Notes under the pieces: model-generated
Database searches by the model: none
What the model was told of the DNA's origin: nothing
What the model saw: only the letters and a program-made list of their open reading frames with translations
From: Siphonodentalium dalli
Lineage: Eukaryota; Mollusca; Scaphopoda; Gadilida; Siphonodentaliidae
Reading direction: 5' to 3'
Length of the DNA stretch: 64,000 nt
NCBI GenBank assembly: GCA_032622095.1
Contig: CP136068.1
Location: 4,195,314 to 4,259,313, forward strand
Shown: positions 1 to 12,200 of the stretch, piece after piece
Numbering within the stretch: the stretch's first letter is position 1
Layout: each line of letters begins with the position of its first letter
Translations under genes and position numbers: made by a program

Positions 1-777
1 TAATGGTTGAGAAGAACATCATTTACATCGTGTGATGTTAACAGTGTGCGTATGTAACATGTAATTGTAACAGTGGGATTGTACTCCAAGCCTAGGTAAC
101 CCTTCGAGTTTAATGGTTGAGAAGAACATCATTTACATCGTGTGATGTTAACAGTGTGCGTATGTAACACATGTAATTGTAACAGTGGGATTGTACTCCA
201 AGCCTAGGTAACCCTTCGAGTTTAATGGTTGAGAAGAACATCATTTACATCGTGTGATGTTAACAGTGTGCGTATGGAACACATGTAATTGTAACAGTGG
301 GATTGTACTCCAAGCCTAGGTAACCCTTCGAGTTTAATGGTTGAGAAGAACATCATTTACATCATGTGATGTTAACAGTGTGCGTATGGAACACATGTAA
401 TTGTAACAGTGGGATTGTACTCCAAGCCTAGGTAACCCTTCGAGTTTAATGGTTGAGAAGAACATCATTTACATCGTGTGATGTTAACAGTGTGCGTATG
501 GAACACATGTAATTGTAACAGTGGGATTGTACTCCGAGCCTAGGTAACCCTTCGAGTTTAATGGTTGAGAAGAACATCATTTACATCGTGTGATGTTAAC
601 AGTGTGCGTATGGAACACATGTAATTGTAACAGTGGGATTGTACTCCAAGCCTAGGTAACCCTTCGAGTTTAATGGTTGAGAAGAACATCATTTACATCG
701 TGTGATGTTAACAGTGTGCGTATGGAACACATGTAATTGTAACAGTGGGATTGTACTCCAAGCCTAGGTAACCCTTC
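1..777. repeat. 112-bp tandem repeat, 7 copies
   Basis: The unit starts TAATGGTTGAGAAGAACATC and ends CCTAGGTAACCCTTCGAGTT. Copies start at 1, 111, 223, 335, 447, 559 and 671; the first is two bases shorter. Copies are nearly identical (GTATG[T/G]AAC is the main variant), so expansion is recent. The array may continue left of the window. Confidence 0.95.
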
Positions 778-1815
778 CATGACTCGAGCTTCTTTAAAAA
801 CCCTGATCCAATACATTGGTTTAATAATATTTACCTTCACATTGGGAGCAAGTTTCATTGGAGAGTTGACTCCGGTTTCAAATAATTTATTCCATGGATA
901 TCATCAGACAAAGTTAATTAGAATGTAAAACCGAAAAAAAAAATTAAATAAAATGATTGAACACTCAGTGAACATCCATACCAAATTTCATTGAGATTCG
1001 TCAACTGGTGGTGGAGATATCTGCTTAGACGGACAAAAAAAAACATTTCCAGATAAATATAAATAACTCTAGAACAGAAATCTGGAAAAAACGATTGAAC
1101 ACACCATTGCATATCCTCATAGTAGAGAACATCTACCAAATTTCATTCAGATCCGACAACTGGTGTTTGAGATATCTGGATAGCTGGAAAAATAGAGTGA
1201 TAGATGTCCGGACGGACGGATGGATGGACGAGGTCAATCCAGTATACCCCCCATTCTCTTCGAGAGTTTAGTTATAATTATTCTTATTCTCTCAAATTTC
1301 ACCAAAGGCACTTCTCGACTCAAAATTGTTATTTTATTATCAAGAATATAAATTAAAATTAAAATAGATCTAGTACAAAACAAGAGATGCACTGTCGCCC
1401 AGTGCATACTCCATTGTGCCATACCACCTAGTGTGGACATATATATAACCTATGACTGATATACTCAGACAGATGGACCCAAAAATCAGCATTTTCATAT
1501 AAACAAAGATGAAAAACCTAAAAAAAAAAACAATTCAACATGACGTGAACATCCATATAAAATTTTCATTGAGAAACGAGCATTACTTTTCAAATTATGG
1601 CCTGAACAGACATCGGGCAGACATAAAAGCCAACATTTCCTGATAAACAAAGATGAACTGTAAAATCCGAAAAAATGATTGAATCCTCCAAATTTCATTG
1701 AGATCCGAGTACTACTGTTCAAGTTATGACATGGACAGACATTGGATGGACAGACGCACACACGGATGAATGGATGGACAGGTGCAAAACAGCATCCCCC
1801 CTTTTAATTTAAAAA
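778..1815. repeat. dispersed repeat modules with GACGGACGG / ACCCCCC tail
   Basis: The motif AAATTTCATTGAGATCCG recurs near 983, 1139, 1566 and 1690. Two modules end in runs of GGACGGATGGATGGACG followed by a C-rich CAGTATACCCCCC or CAGCATCCCCC (about 1,258 and 1,800). The same tail is seen at 15,380-15,470 and 20,219-20,295. Non-coding, family unnamed. Confidence 0.7.
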
Positions 1816-1952
1816 GGGAGTATAATAATAACCATGGAAACAGACACCTTCAACATGATTCTTCAGGATGGGACTAAAAACCTCAACATTTTGATAGAAG
1901 AATATAAATTTATTTTAAAAATAATACATGAATAATCAACAAAAATCAACAA

Positions 1953-2120
1953 AGACACTAAAACATATTAAAGATTTGGAAGGCGTTTGAGGTCGGTTCA
2001 GATGGAAAATTATACAAAGTCACTAAAACATATTAAAGATTTGGAAGGCGTTTGAGGTCGGTTCAGATGGAAGGCGTTTGAGGTCGGTACAGCTATGGCG
2101 TTTGAGGTCGGTACAGCTAT
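1953..2120. repeat. short tandem duplication
   Basis: A segment containing ACATATTAAAGATTTGGAAG followed by GCGTTTGAGGTCGGTTCAG occurs twice, and its GCGTTTGAGGTCGGT core four times. Nothing else is recognised here. Confidence 0.75.
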
Positions 2121-2137
2121 GCTCGGCCTTTAGGTTT

Positions 2138-2316
2138 TTTTAAAACTTATTATCTTTCCCACCAATGAATATAAATCATCCTGCTCTTGTATTAAATGTG
2201 TTTCTGTCTGTTGTCTGCTTTTATTACTTGAACACACCTCCAAATGAATAATAGACTATTCCAATGTAACTTTTACAATTGAATGGGAGAATCCATTCAG
2301 TATAGAAAGGGTTAAA
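2138..2316. repeat. dispersed repeat family B copy
   Basis: Runs from ACTTATTATCT to GAATGGGAGAATCCATTCAG and TATAGAAAGGG, followed by TTAA. Similar copies lie at 28,610-28,785 (same orientation) and 14,112-14,412 (rearranged or inverted). Confidence 0.7.
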
Positions 2317-2369
2317 TAAATTTGGTGTAATATTATCCTTTCCATGATTGGAGTTACCTCCCTTATTAA

Positions 2370-2631
2370 CCTTTCAATGGCTGGAGCTTCCTGAAATATT
2401 GCAAGAACCCTGTGACAATGCATTCTGTTATATATTCGAGTCTCCAATACTGAGCTTTGCACACATAAGAGAATAGATTGGCCTAACAATATTTACCTCA
2501 ACCTTGAAAGCCAGTGCATTCTCGTATATATGAGAGGCTCCCTATGGACGACTGAGATGCATTGTACATAATAGAATGTACTGGCACAGGATCTTTAATG
2601 CTGCTCCAGCGCAGCTCTCATCATCAAAGGG
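2370..2631. mobile_element. TTAA-flanked MITE, family A
   Basis: Bounded by TTAA at 2,366-2,369 and 2,632-2,635, with termini CCTTTCAATGG and ATCATCAAAGGG. Inside are the family hallmarks: CAGCATTAAAG-type and CATTCTCTTATATATGAGAGGC motifs. The TTAA target and CCC start resemble piggyBac-type non-autonomous elements. No coding capacity. Confidence 0.7.
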
Positions 2632-3103
2632 TTAAAGTGTTTATTGCACTTTCATTCTCTTATATATGAGAGGCTCCCTATGGACGACTGAGATGCATTG
2701 TACATAATAGAATGCACTGGCACAGGATCTTTAATGCTGCTCCAGCGCAGCTCTCATCATCAAAGGGTTAAAGTGTGTATTGCACTTTCATTCTCTTATA
2801 TATGAGAGGCTCCCTATGGACGACTGAGATATGCATTGTACATAATAGAATGCACTGGCACAGGATCTTTAATGCTGCTCCAGCGCAGCTCTCATCATCA
2901 AAGGGTTAAAGTGTTTATTGCACTTTCATTCTCTTATATATTCGAGTCTCCCATACAATATTTACCTCGACCTTGAAAGTCAGTGTATTATCTTATATAT
3001 GTGAGGCTCCCTTTGGACGCTGAGATGCATTGTACATAATAGAATGCACTGGCACAGGATCTTTAATGCTGCTCCAGCGCAGCTCCCATTGTCAAAGGGT
3101 TAA
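2510..3103. repeat. tandem array of the right half of MITE family A, about 136 bp x 4+
   Basis: The unit contains CTTATATATGAGAGGCTCCC, ATGCATTGTACATAATAGAA and CAGCGCAGCTCTCATCATC, then AAAGGGTTAAAG. Copies follow the complete MITE head to tail; the last is separated by a short unique piece (2,940-2,990). This array forms part of the presumed HACL1 3' region. Confidence 0.85.
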
Positions 3104-3107
3104 AGTA

Positions 3108-3113
3108 TTTATT
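3108..3113 (-). promoter_or_regulatory. possible HACL1 polyadenylation signal
   Basis: AATAAA on the minus strand, about 118 bases past the HACL1 stop. It sits at the edge of a repeat, so this is only a candidate. Confidence 0.35.
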
Positions 3114-3230
3114 GGATTTTTATCCACAAAACATAATGAGATATGGTATACCATACACACAGAATACTATATACCATCAACCTTCGGCTTTTTCTTGCAT
3201 GACAAAAACTCTTTTTCCAGGACAAAAATA

Positions 3231-3266
3231 TCACAACTTGGAGTCAGCTGTCAACCATGTGAACTC
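3231..3266 (-). CDS. HACL1: HACL1 terminal micro-exon with peroxisomal signal
   Basis: 36 nt: [11 protein letters not shown] and TGA. The acceptor is CTACTTTCAG and the phase (0) matches exon 6, giving RKPQ-EFTWLT. The human protein has a comparable WLTRSNM ending. SKL is a canonical type-1 peroxisomal targeting signal. The exon is too short for open-frame detection and was found by looking for the expected tail in phase. Confidence 0.88.
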   Translation of the reverse strand, partial: EFTWLTADSKL

Positions 3267-6200
3267 CTGAAAGTAGACAATTTATTAATGGCTGTTAGAA
3301 TATAGGATAGGACTATCGGTAGGTGGGGTTCACACTGTTATAGGCCAATGGCCATTTTTTTCAAAAATGGCCAATTTTTTTTACTATAAAATTGGAAATC
3401 TAATTCAAAATCCCAAATTGATTTTGTAAAGGGGGGGGGGGGGGCGACACAACAATCAAATTTATAGTATGATCATCTGCTAATTGATTAGGTGATACAG
3501 CTTAATGGATAACTAAAGGTACTCATGGCAGCGAGCTACCAAACAATGTAATAAAACATTAATGAGGATTAACACTAATGAATCCTTTGTCTGTTATAAG
3601 GCTGAATGGTAGATGGTGGGTTGTGGTATATTGTCAAGTAACAATGGTGTGATTAAAGAAATCAAGACATAGTACATGTATTTGAAGGTATTGATATTAT
3701 TATGTAGAATGTTACATGTTAAATAAAACAAAAATATTCATTAATTGTGAGGTTAGAAAATTAGGATTTAAATTGGCCAAAGTTTTTTTTAATTTGGCCA
3801 AAAAAAGCAGAATTTGCCAAAAATTTGGCCAAAATATTTTTCGGCCCAGTGTGTACGTACAATGTCATCATAGACGTGGTGTATGGGTGGGGTGGGAATG
3901 GCTTCAGATACCCGATAATACTATCTTTTTTGGTGCTTCCTCTTTCAAATGGTATATAATATGGCAGTATTTTGGGGGTTCGAAAATTAAGTGGGCCTTT
4001 AATTATTAAACATATGAACAGGTCCTTTGGGTTAAAAACATGTGAGTACTCAGTACAGTTGTGAATAAAACACACTGGGTTTATTTATGACGGGATTTTT
4101 TTTATATCATTAAAACAGACTCAAAACAGCATCTGCGCATATGCAGATATATAGACCCCTGGTGATAATTATTGTGGATATATAGACCCCTGATGATAAT
4201 TATTGTGGATATATAGACCCCTGATGATAATTATTGTGGATATATAGACCCCTGATGATAATTATTGTGGATATATAGACCCCTAATGATAATTATTGTG
4301 GATATATAGAGCCCTGATTATAATTATTGTGGATATATAGACCCCCTGATGATAATTATTAAACAGGCACGTCTCCCCATAATGGGATTGATAATCCGCA
4401 TTGTTCTAATCTTGTCCATCAAGATTGAAATTGTGAGGTTTTCGCCCAGTACAGAATGTTTTAAAGTGGTGTTCTGGACGATGAGGAGATATCTGAATGT
4501 GTTAATAAGCAGTTTATCATAAGGAAATTTGAATTTATGTTAATTAAATTTTCCTTAACAATCATTCGTCAATCATGTATAATCATGTATAATGCCATGT
4601 ATTGAACTCCGAGACATACACGTACAATACATGAAACCATACTATTACCTGTTAGATCACAAGCTAGCAGGACTATATAGTCTCAACAGAAAAATTACCA
4701 AGAATCTCTCAATTTCTATCAGAAAGGTCTTTGATATATTCTGGAACTCTTGAGGCTACATTATCAGACAAACAAGTAAACCCCCTTCAAAAATATACCA
4801 ACATACATGTAATATACATGTTGTTTACACCTGTACCTAAACATTATAAACAATGACCCCAACATATTTATGCCTGTAGCTGAACTCTATGGTAGCACCA
4901 TATAAGCTCAAAATCACTAATAACACATGTCCAATGTCGCACAGCACACCCCCTTAATTATACACTGTACTATATCACTAATAACACATGTCCAATGTCG
5001 CACAGCACCGCCCCTTAATTATACACTGTACTATTTGTATTTGTAACTACAGGCCTTAAGATTCGACGAGAATCACTAATTCCACATGTCCAATGTCACA
5101 CAGCACCGCCCCCTCAATTATACACTGTACTATTTAAATTTGTACCTTACACTCTGTAATATCTTCATTTGATGATCAGAGAAATAAATTGAATTGAAAT
5201 GAAGAGAATTGGCATATCATCGTCACTTTCCAAAATGTAAACAGGAAGATGCAGCGGGCATTTCATTTGGGAATTTAAATTCTCTTAACCTTTATGGAGC
5301 CCCAGACAGAGAGAACAATGTACTGATGACCGTCATCTGCTTGGGTCTCTGTGAGGCTCCATACGGGAGTGTTATAAAACCCTTTCATGATGGAAGCTAC
5401 CATGGTGCAGCATTAAAGACTCTGTACCAGTGCATTCTTTCATATATGTGAGTCTCCCATAAAGAACCTCACATATATAAGAGAATGCTCTGGGTTACAA
5501 GGTCAAGGTAAATATTGTTAGGCCAATGTATTCTCTTATATATGCATGGAGCCCTATGGGAGACTCATATATATATAAGAGAATGCATTCGGATATAAAT
5601 GTATTCACGAATACTAAATGTACGTACCCGAAATAAATACACATTATCGTCACAGTGAAGTGATATGGGCTGCAGTATCACGCCGAGTTGACGATGTCAG
5701 ATCGCCGTATCAAACGAACTGCCGCAGGCAGCGAGTTTGATGCGCCGGTCTGACATTGTCAACGAGACGTGATACTGCAGCCCATATCACTTCACTGTAC
5801 CAATAAAGCGTTTATTATATGACGCATTTTTGGTTCATCCCATGTCACAAAGGGCAAAACTACTTCGTTATATAATCCCATGTCATCACCCGGGCAAAAG
5901 TACTCCATTGAACATTCCCAATCATCACCCGAAACTCCCAATTTAAGGCCAAGGTCGAGGAACTATTTTTTGTTGAATTTGGGGGTGATTCGCACAAACG
6001 CGTAATAATACAAAACAAATCTTTCGTAATAATTCTTAACAGTTTAATTTTTGAACAAAAACATGTGGATGACAGATTTAATCAAATTCAGTGACCTAAT
6101 TTCATGCGATACTGATGACCAGACAAGTGTTTTCCGACTGCTCGGAATTTATCACCAAACAATAGTGGTATTTGTAAGGGATTAGTGGTAGTCATATAAT

Positions 6201-9200
6201 AAATGTATGTACCTGATGTTTGCACACAGCGTATGGTTCGATTTAATTAGGATAGAAAGGTATCTATAAATTATAGGACTACAAACCTGAGGTTTGCGTA
6301 CAGCATATGGGTCGATTGTCACATTGATCAGAGAGACGTGTTCTGTGTCACTGAGCGCTTTCTGTAAATGCCGCCTGATTTCATTTGTCGTCTCAGCATA
6401 ATATCCAATACCGCCGAATGCCGACATAATTTTGTCATACCGAGCATCTGGCAACAGACTGGATGGTAGGAGGCTAGCAATACAGAATATATACATTGTA
6501 TCTCTAAAGATTAATGCGATGCAAGGCATTCATAATAAGAATACAATGTTATTGGAATTTCGCCATTTAACTCACAGATAACAATTGGTATGAAGATTTT
6601 ATACATTGGTTTATCACCTAAAATCATGTGTGCTTCTTGATGTGTCTAAGTTTTACTTTTAAGGTAATTGTCAGAATCATGTTTTTTTGTTGATAACGGT
6701 TTCATATTAAGCTTTGTATTATTTTTCAGCTTTACCATCGAGTATGACTTCAATTTCTTTAAATTTACACCTGGAGACTCAATAAAAGCATTTTGCAACA
6801 TTCTGTGTCTATGTTCTGATAACCACATTACTGAGCAAACCCATGATCACCAAAATACACACATCAGATATAATACGTAAGTATGAATTTTAGAAGACTA
6901 GAAATATGAAATATACAGATTGCATATTTAAATGATTAAATTTACACGCATGAGACAGATAGGATCCTGCAAATCTCAGATTATGGGTGGAGGCAAATAT
7001 TGAACGAATCACCGTTGCGGTTTTGAATCGAATCTCAAATCCAATACCATATACTCTTGTGTCTATTGATTTTGTGGAATATTTCAACCTTATTTGTGTC
7101 TGTACGTTTATTTTAATTACTCCCTCCTGAGAAAACAAGATTAACCCTTTCATTACCCATAGAGAGCCCCACATAGACTGCAGCAGAAGACACATGTAGT
7201 ACATGTGTCCATCTGTGTGAGGCTCCCTGTGGGGTAAACATTAAACTTTATATATCACCTCAGTTATTAACCCATAGAGAGCCCCACATAGACTGCAGCA
7301 GAAGACACCTGTAGTGCATGCTTCCATCTATGTGAGGCTCCCTGTGGGGTAAACATTAAACTTTATATATCACCTCAGTTATTAACCCATAGAGAGCCCC
7401 ACATAGACTGCAGCAGAAGACACCTGTAGTGCATGTGTCCATCTGTGTGAGGCTCCCTGTTGGTAAACATTAAACTTTATATATCACCTCAGTTATTAAC
7501 CCATAGAGAGCCCCACATAGACTGCAGCAGAAGACACCTGTAGTGCATGCTTCCATCTGTGTGAGGCCCCCTGTGGGTAAACATTAAACTTTATATATCA
7601 CCTCAGTTATTAACCCTTAGAGGGCCCCACATAGACTGCAGCAGAAGACACCTGTAGTGCATGCTTCCATCTGTGTGAGGCTCCCTGTGGGGTAAACATT
7701 AAACTTTATATATCACCTCAGTTATTAACCCATAGAGAGCCCCACATAGACTGCAGCAGAAGACACCTGTAGTACATCCTTCCATCTATGTGAGGCTCCC
7801 TGTGGTTAAACATTAAACTTTATATATCACCTCGTTTGTTATCCCTTTAATGGTGGGAGATGCGCTGGTGCAGCATTAAAGATATTGTGTCAATGCATTC
7901 TCTTACAGTAATGCTCTAAGTAATCGACTCCTTAACCACAGCACAATTATGGGTAACTTTTCAGGATTTAGTTGGAAATATGGCTTGTTGCCATTCATCG
8001 GAAAGCTCTCCCATTGGGAGCCTCACATATATAAGAGATGATATAGCTTACAAGGTCAATGTAACTACATGTATTGTTTGGCCAAATGTATTCTCTTATA
8101 TATGTGAGGCTCACTATGGGAGACTCTCATATATAAGAGAATGCATTGGCACAGGATTTGCCCAAAATTTCAGGAAGCTCCAGTCATGGAGGGTTAAATC
8201 AATGTGTACTTTAACGTAAATAACTTGGCAAATATGAAATTTCATTGTAAAAAATATAAGGAGAGGCCGATCACGATCGGCAGATGTTTAATCCATCCCT
8301 TGGGATAGTAAATTTCTATGATCAAAATCATAATGTAGAGTTTTGAGTTATTGCATTATGCGTAAAGTGTCGATGGACAGACAGACGTATGGACATACGG
8401 TCAGACAGACGGTTGGACATACAGTCAGACAGACAGACTCCCGTCATGGAAGGGTTAAGCTATCAGATTCAGATCTGATATCCACTTTGCCGTAATGGCA
8501 TAAAACTCATATACAATGCATACCTTTATAACTAAATGGGGGCAGAGTATTTAGCAGTCAATGTATACCTTTATAACTAAATGGGGACGGAGTATTTAGC
8601 AGTCAATGTATACCTTTATAACTAAATGGGGACGGAGTATTTAGCAGTCAATGTATACCTTTATAACTAAATGTGGGAAGAGTATTTAGCAGTCAATGTA
8701 TACCTTTATAACTAAATGGGGACGGAGTATTTAGCAGTCAATGTATACCTTTATAACTAAATGTGGGAAGAGTATTTAGCAGTCAATGTATACCTTTATA
8801 ACTAAATGGGGGCAGAGTATTTAGCAGTCAATGTATACCTATATAACTAAATGTGGGAAGGGGTTATTTAGCAGTCAATGTATACCTTTATAACTAAATA
8901 GGGGAAGAGTATTTAACAGTCAATGCACGTCTTTATAACTAAATGGGGGGTATTTAGTAGTCAATGGGTCAGCTCACCTAACAGCAGGCCTGTCCTCTTC
9001 TGCGTGCACTTGATTCCATGTTTCTCTGTCTGTCCCCGTGAATATCCCGTTATTATTAAGCACGATTATGATTACTGGAAGCTTGTATCTGAAAATATAG
9101 TATTGAAGATAACTTTTCCATGAGGTTTTTGATTTTGTGAAAAACACGACTAAATGTGCTTTTACATTATGAGAAATGTACGGCACATCGGTGAATTATA

Positions 9201-12200
9201 AAACACAAAGAACTTTCAGGTGCATAACACAAGTCTAGTCTAGAGGTGGATTATCTCTTCCGCAACATGATCTATATAGTTTCCTGGGTGTGAAATAATA
9301 AATACGAATCAAAGACTCCTGTCCGGAAACGCGTCTATCAATTAATATTGATTTTATTTGGAATTTGTTTCATATAAAATAATAATGGTCCCTGATATTC
9401 ATAACAGTCATTTTATTTGCGTTTTTTTTAGTTATTTTCAGTTATTTTAAAGGTGGATTATCTCTTTGTAAACATGTATTATATAGTTACCGGGGTATAA
9501 CATATTAGATTTGAATCAAAGACACCTGTCCGGAAATGCTTCTATCGATTAATATTAATTTTATTTCGAATATTTTCTGGTCTAAAAAGGTGTGTTTGTT
9601 CAGCTAACGAACAAAAGTGGTTACTGTTAACAGAGACCAGAAATTATTTTGTGCAATTTTGTCACAAATATACTCATTATCGCTTATATATGTGGAACAA
9701 AACAATACAAACAACCAATCTGTGACATTTGACATTCGTTGCGTAGCCGTAGGAACAGCCCAGTGCTCTATATCGCAATACGGTCTCATCCGAATGGTCG
9801 GTTCTAAAAATAGTAACATAAACGGGCCCGATTTAATATTCGAAATAAAATCAATATTAATTGATAGAAGCTTTTCCGGACAGAGGTCTTCAGTTCATAT
9901 CTATTATTTTATACCCACGCAACTATTTAAAAAAATTTATTTAAAGAGATAATCCATCTTTAACCAATAAAAATAAGCGTATGCTACACTCTAGGTCTTA
10001 TCTACTTGATTTGCACTTAATATTACAATATGTACACTCAATCGGAGACATTTTGGGACTCGCATTCATTTGGAGCACCGCGCTGGCCTCTATCTAAAAG
10101 TTCTATATATAGAACAAATAAGTGTCACATTAATTGAAAAAAAAAAAAATCCCCGGCAGGGATTTCCGACTCAAACGTATTATTTCATGGCCAGGAAACT
10201 ATCTAAAATGTATTATTTATAGAGATAATCCATCGTTAAGAAATTACTACATAATACAGAGCAATCAATTACAGACTATTGGTGCGACTCTGGTTAGCGT
10301 TTTGACAGTATGATGGACCTGACACAGAAATAGGTCAAGATCAAGGTAAGTCATCAGACTATGATGTGTCACTTCGGCAAACTTTGTATACCATGCATCA
10401 AGATCAAAGGTCGAGAAGTTTAATGTATAATGTGCGCACATGTGTTTTGTAACAGCTTAAAGGAATTAGTCTGTCAAAAAAAAAAAAAAATTATCGTCAT
10501 AATACTAATAATATATGTCTAACAGACCCATTTCGCCAAGAAAATTCAAAATCGAGCAGATAGTATTTTTATTATTATGATATTAAAAAAATCGCGGAAA
10601 TATCCGAAGTCAGTCACGTGAGTGCGATCACATGACCACAACGCGGTCACATGACCGATCATCTGCATCAACACTTACCGATGACAGCGGTGGGTGGAGC
10701 TTGAAATAATTCCGCCAATCGCGTAACAAGTTGATAAATTACGCTGGTTAATTCCCTAAGCCTTTACGATAAATAGCGATTACGGAATAAAACTGTTTGA
10801 ATGTGCTGAATTATGAACTGGATTTGCTAGAATGTTGGATTATATAACGAATAATGATGGCTAAAATGCACTTTGAGGCGATAAAAGTTGTTTGAAATGA
10901 GATTAATTTATGCAGAAATGCAATGAGCGAGCGGAATATATCGTGCGAATCAAATTTAACTGTTTCTGAAAGAATACAAGTTAGGCCATATGCCGGTACT
11001 TCATTCTTCGTTGTATGGTACCAATTTCGGAGGATAGTTTACACACTAGTGTCATCCCGTTGTGCGCTATATGCGTACAATTTTAAATACAAATGGGGTG
11101 CGATTAAAAAGGTGGTGGTTATTGTACTAGTACATGTATCATGATGGCTTATATTCGTCATAATGATGTTCCTGTCTGTTTCTTCACACGAAACATTTTG
11201 TGTGGAGAAGTGCACGACTGTGAACAGCTTGCTAAAAATCCTTCCAGTCAAGATCGATAAGTGAGTAAACAAAATAATTCACTCGAATACACAACAGACT
11301 GTTGAAACTACAAAAATTATTAGTTAGGCTGCAGTTTGGCATAATGACATTTTTTTTAATTGAAGGCTAGCCTGGCATTGTTTTTCAGTTTGTGTTTGTT
11401 GTTCGTTTTATTTTACGTTTTGATGGCACATATTGACTTTCTAGAGAGGATTTTTTTGAATTGTTAGCATAGCAAATCTCCAATGATTGCCTTCAATAAA
11501 GAGTAAAGTGCGTCCATGTTTTCGTCGCGGTGTAGACAATAAAGAGCGTTCTCAATTATGAACGTGCTTTATTTCGATATGTCATGGGTGATTTTGTATG
11601 TGGTATTGTGACAATTAAATATAAAGTGCTTCCGTCTCCCAAAAGCGGTAGACAATAAAGAGCGTTCTAAATTACGCACTGTGTTGTCTTTTTGGAGGTA
11701 CTAAATAATGGATCGCTAGCCCGCCCACAACTGAACACACTACATCTACTAGGCATCTTGGAATATGTGGCGATGACAGATACTCGGGATATTTATATCG
11801 AAAGTAAAACAACAAACAAACACAAAACAAAAGCGCCTAAATAGAGTTAACATTATTCAGCCCAGTGTTTATATAAATTTGGGCGCTTCTTATATAAGTA
11901 TGACCAGAGAGATAATGTTCTTTCTATTCACTTTGTGGCATTTTAGAGTGCAAACAAGTTCGCGAATGACACTGATGAATAGTCGCTGAGTGATTACAAA
12001 TCACCGAGTGAATACGCGAGACAATCAAAGCACTAATACTGCCATCTATTCACCAAAACAGACACGTGCCGGCATGTTATTAATGGCTACAAAAACAACA
12101 ACCATTCTAGGCGCTATTAATTACTGTATTCACAGAATTATTGTCTTCTATTCCAGATAAACGGCCAAAGCGTAACGTAATCTGTACACCACACGCGCAC

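Noticed and set aside
3716-4075. Overlapping frames of about 100 codons on both strands
   Set aside because: Low-complexity TTGGCCAAA sequence reads open on both strands; no domain.
5209-5451. 80-codon plus-strand frame
   Set aside because: Its second half is MITE family A sequence.
10923-11144. 73-codon plus-strand frame
   Set aside because: It overlaps a frame on the other strand, has no recognised motif and no plausible splice partners.
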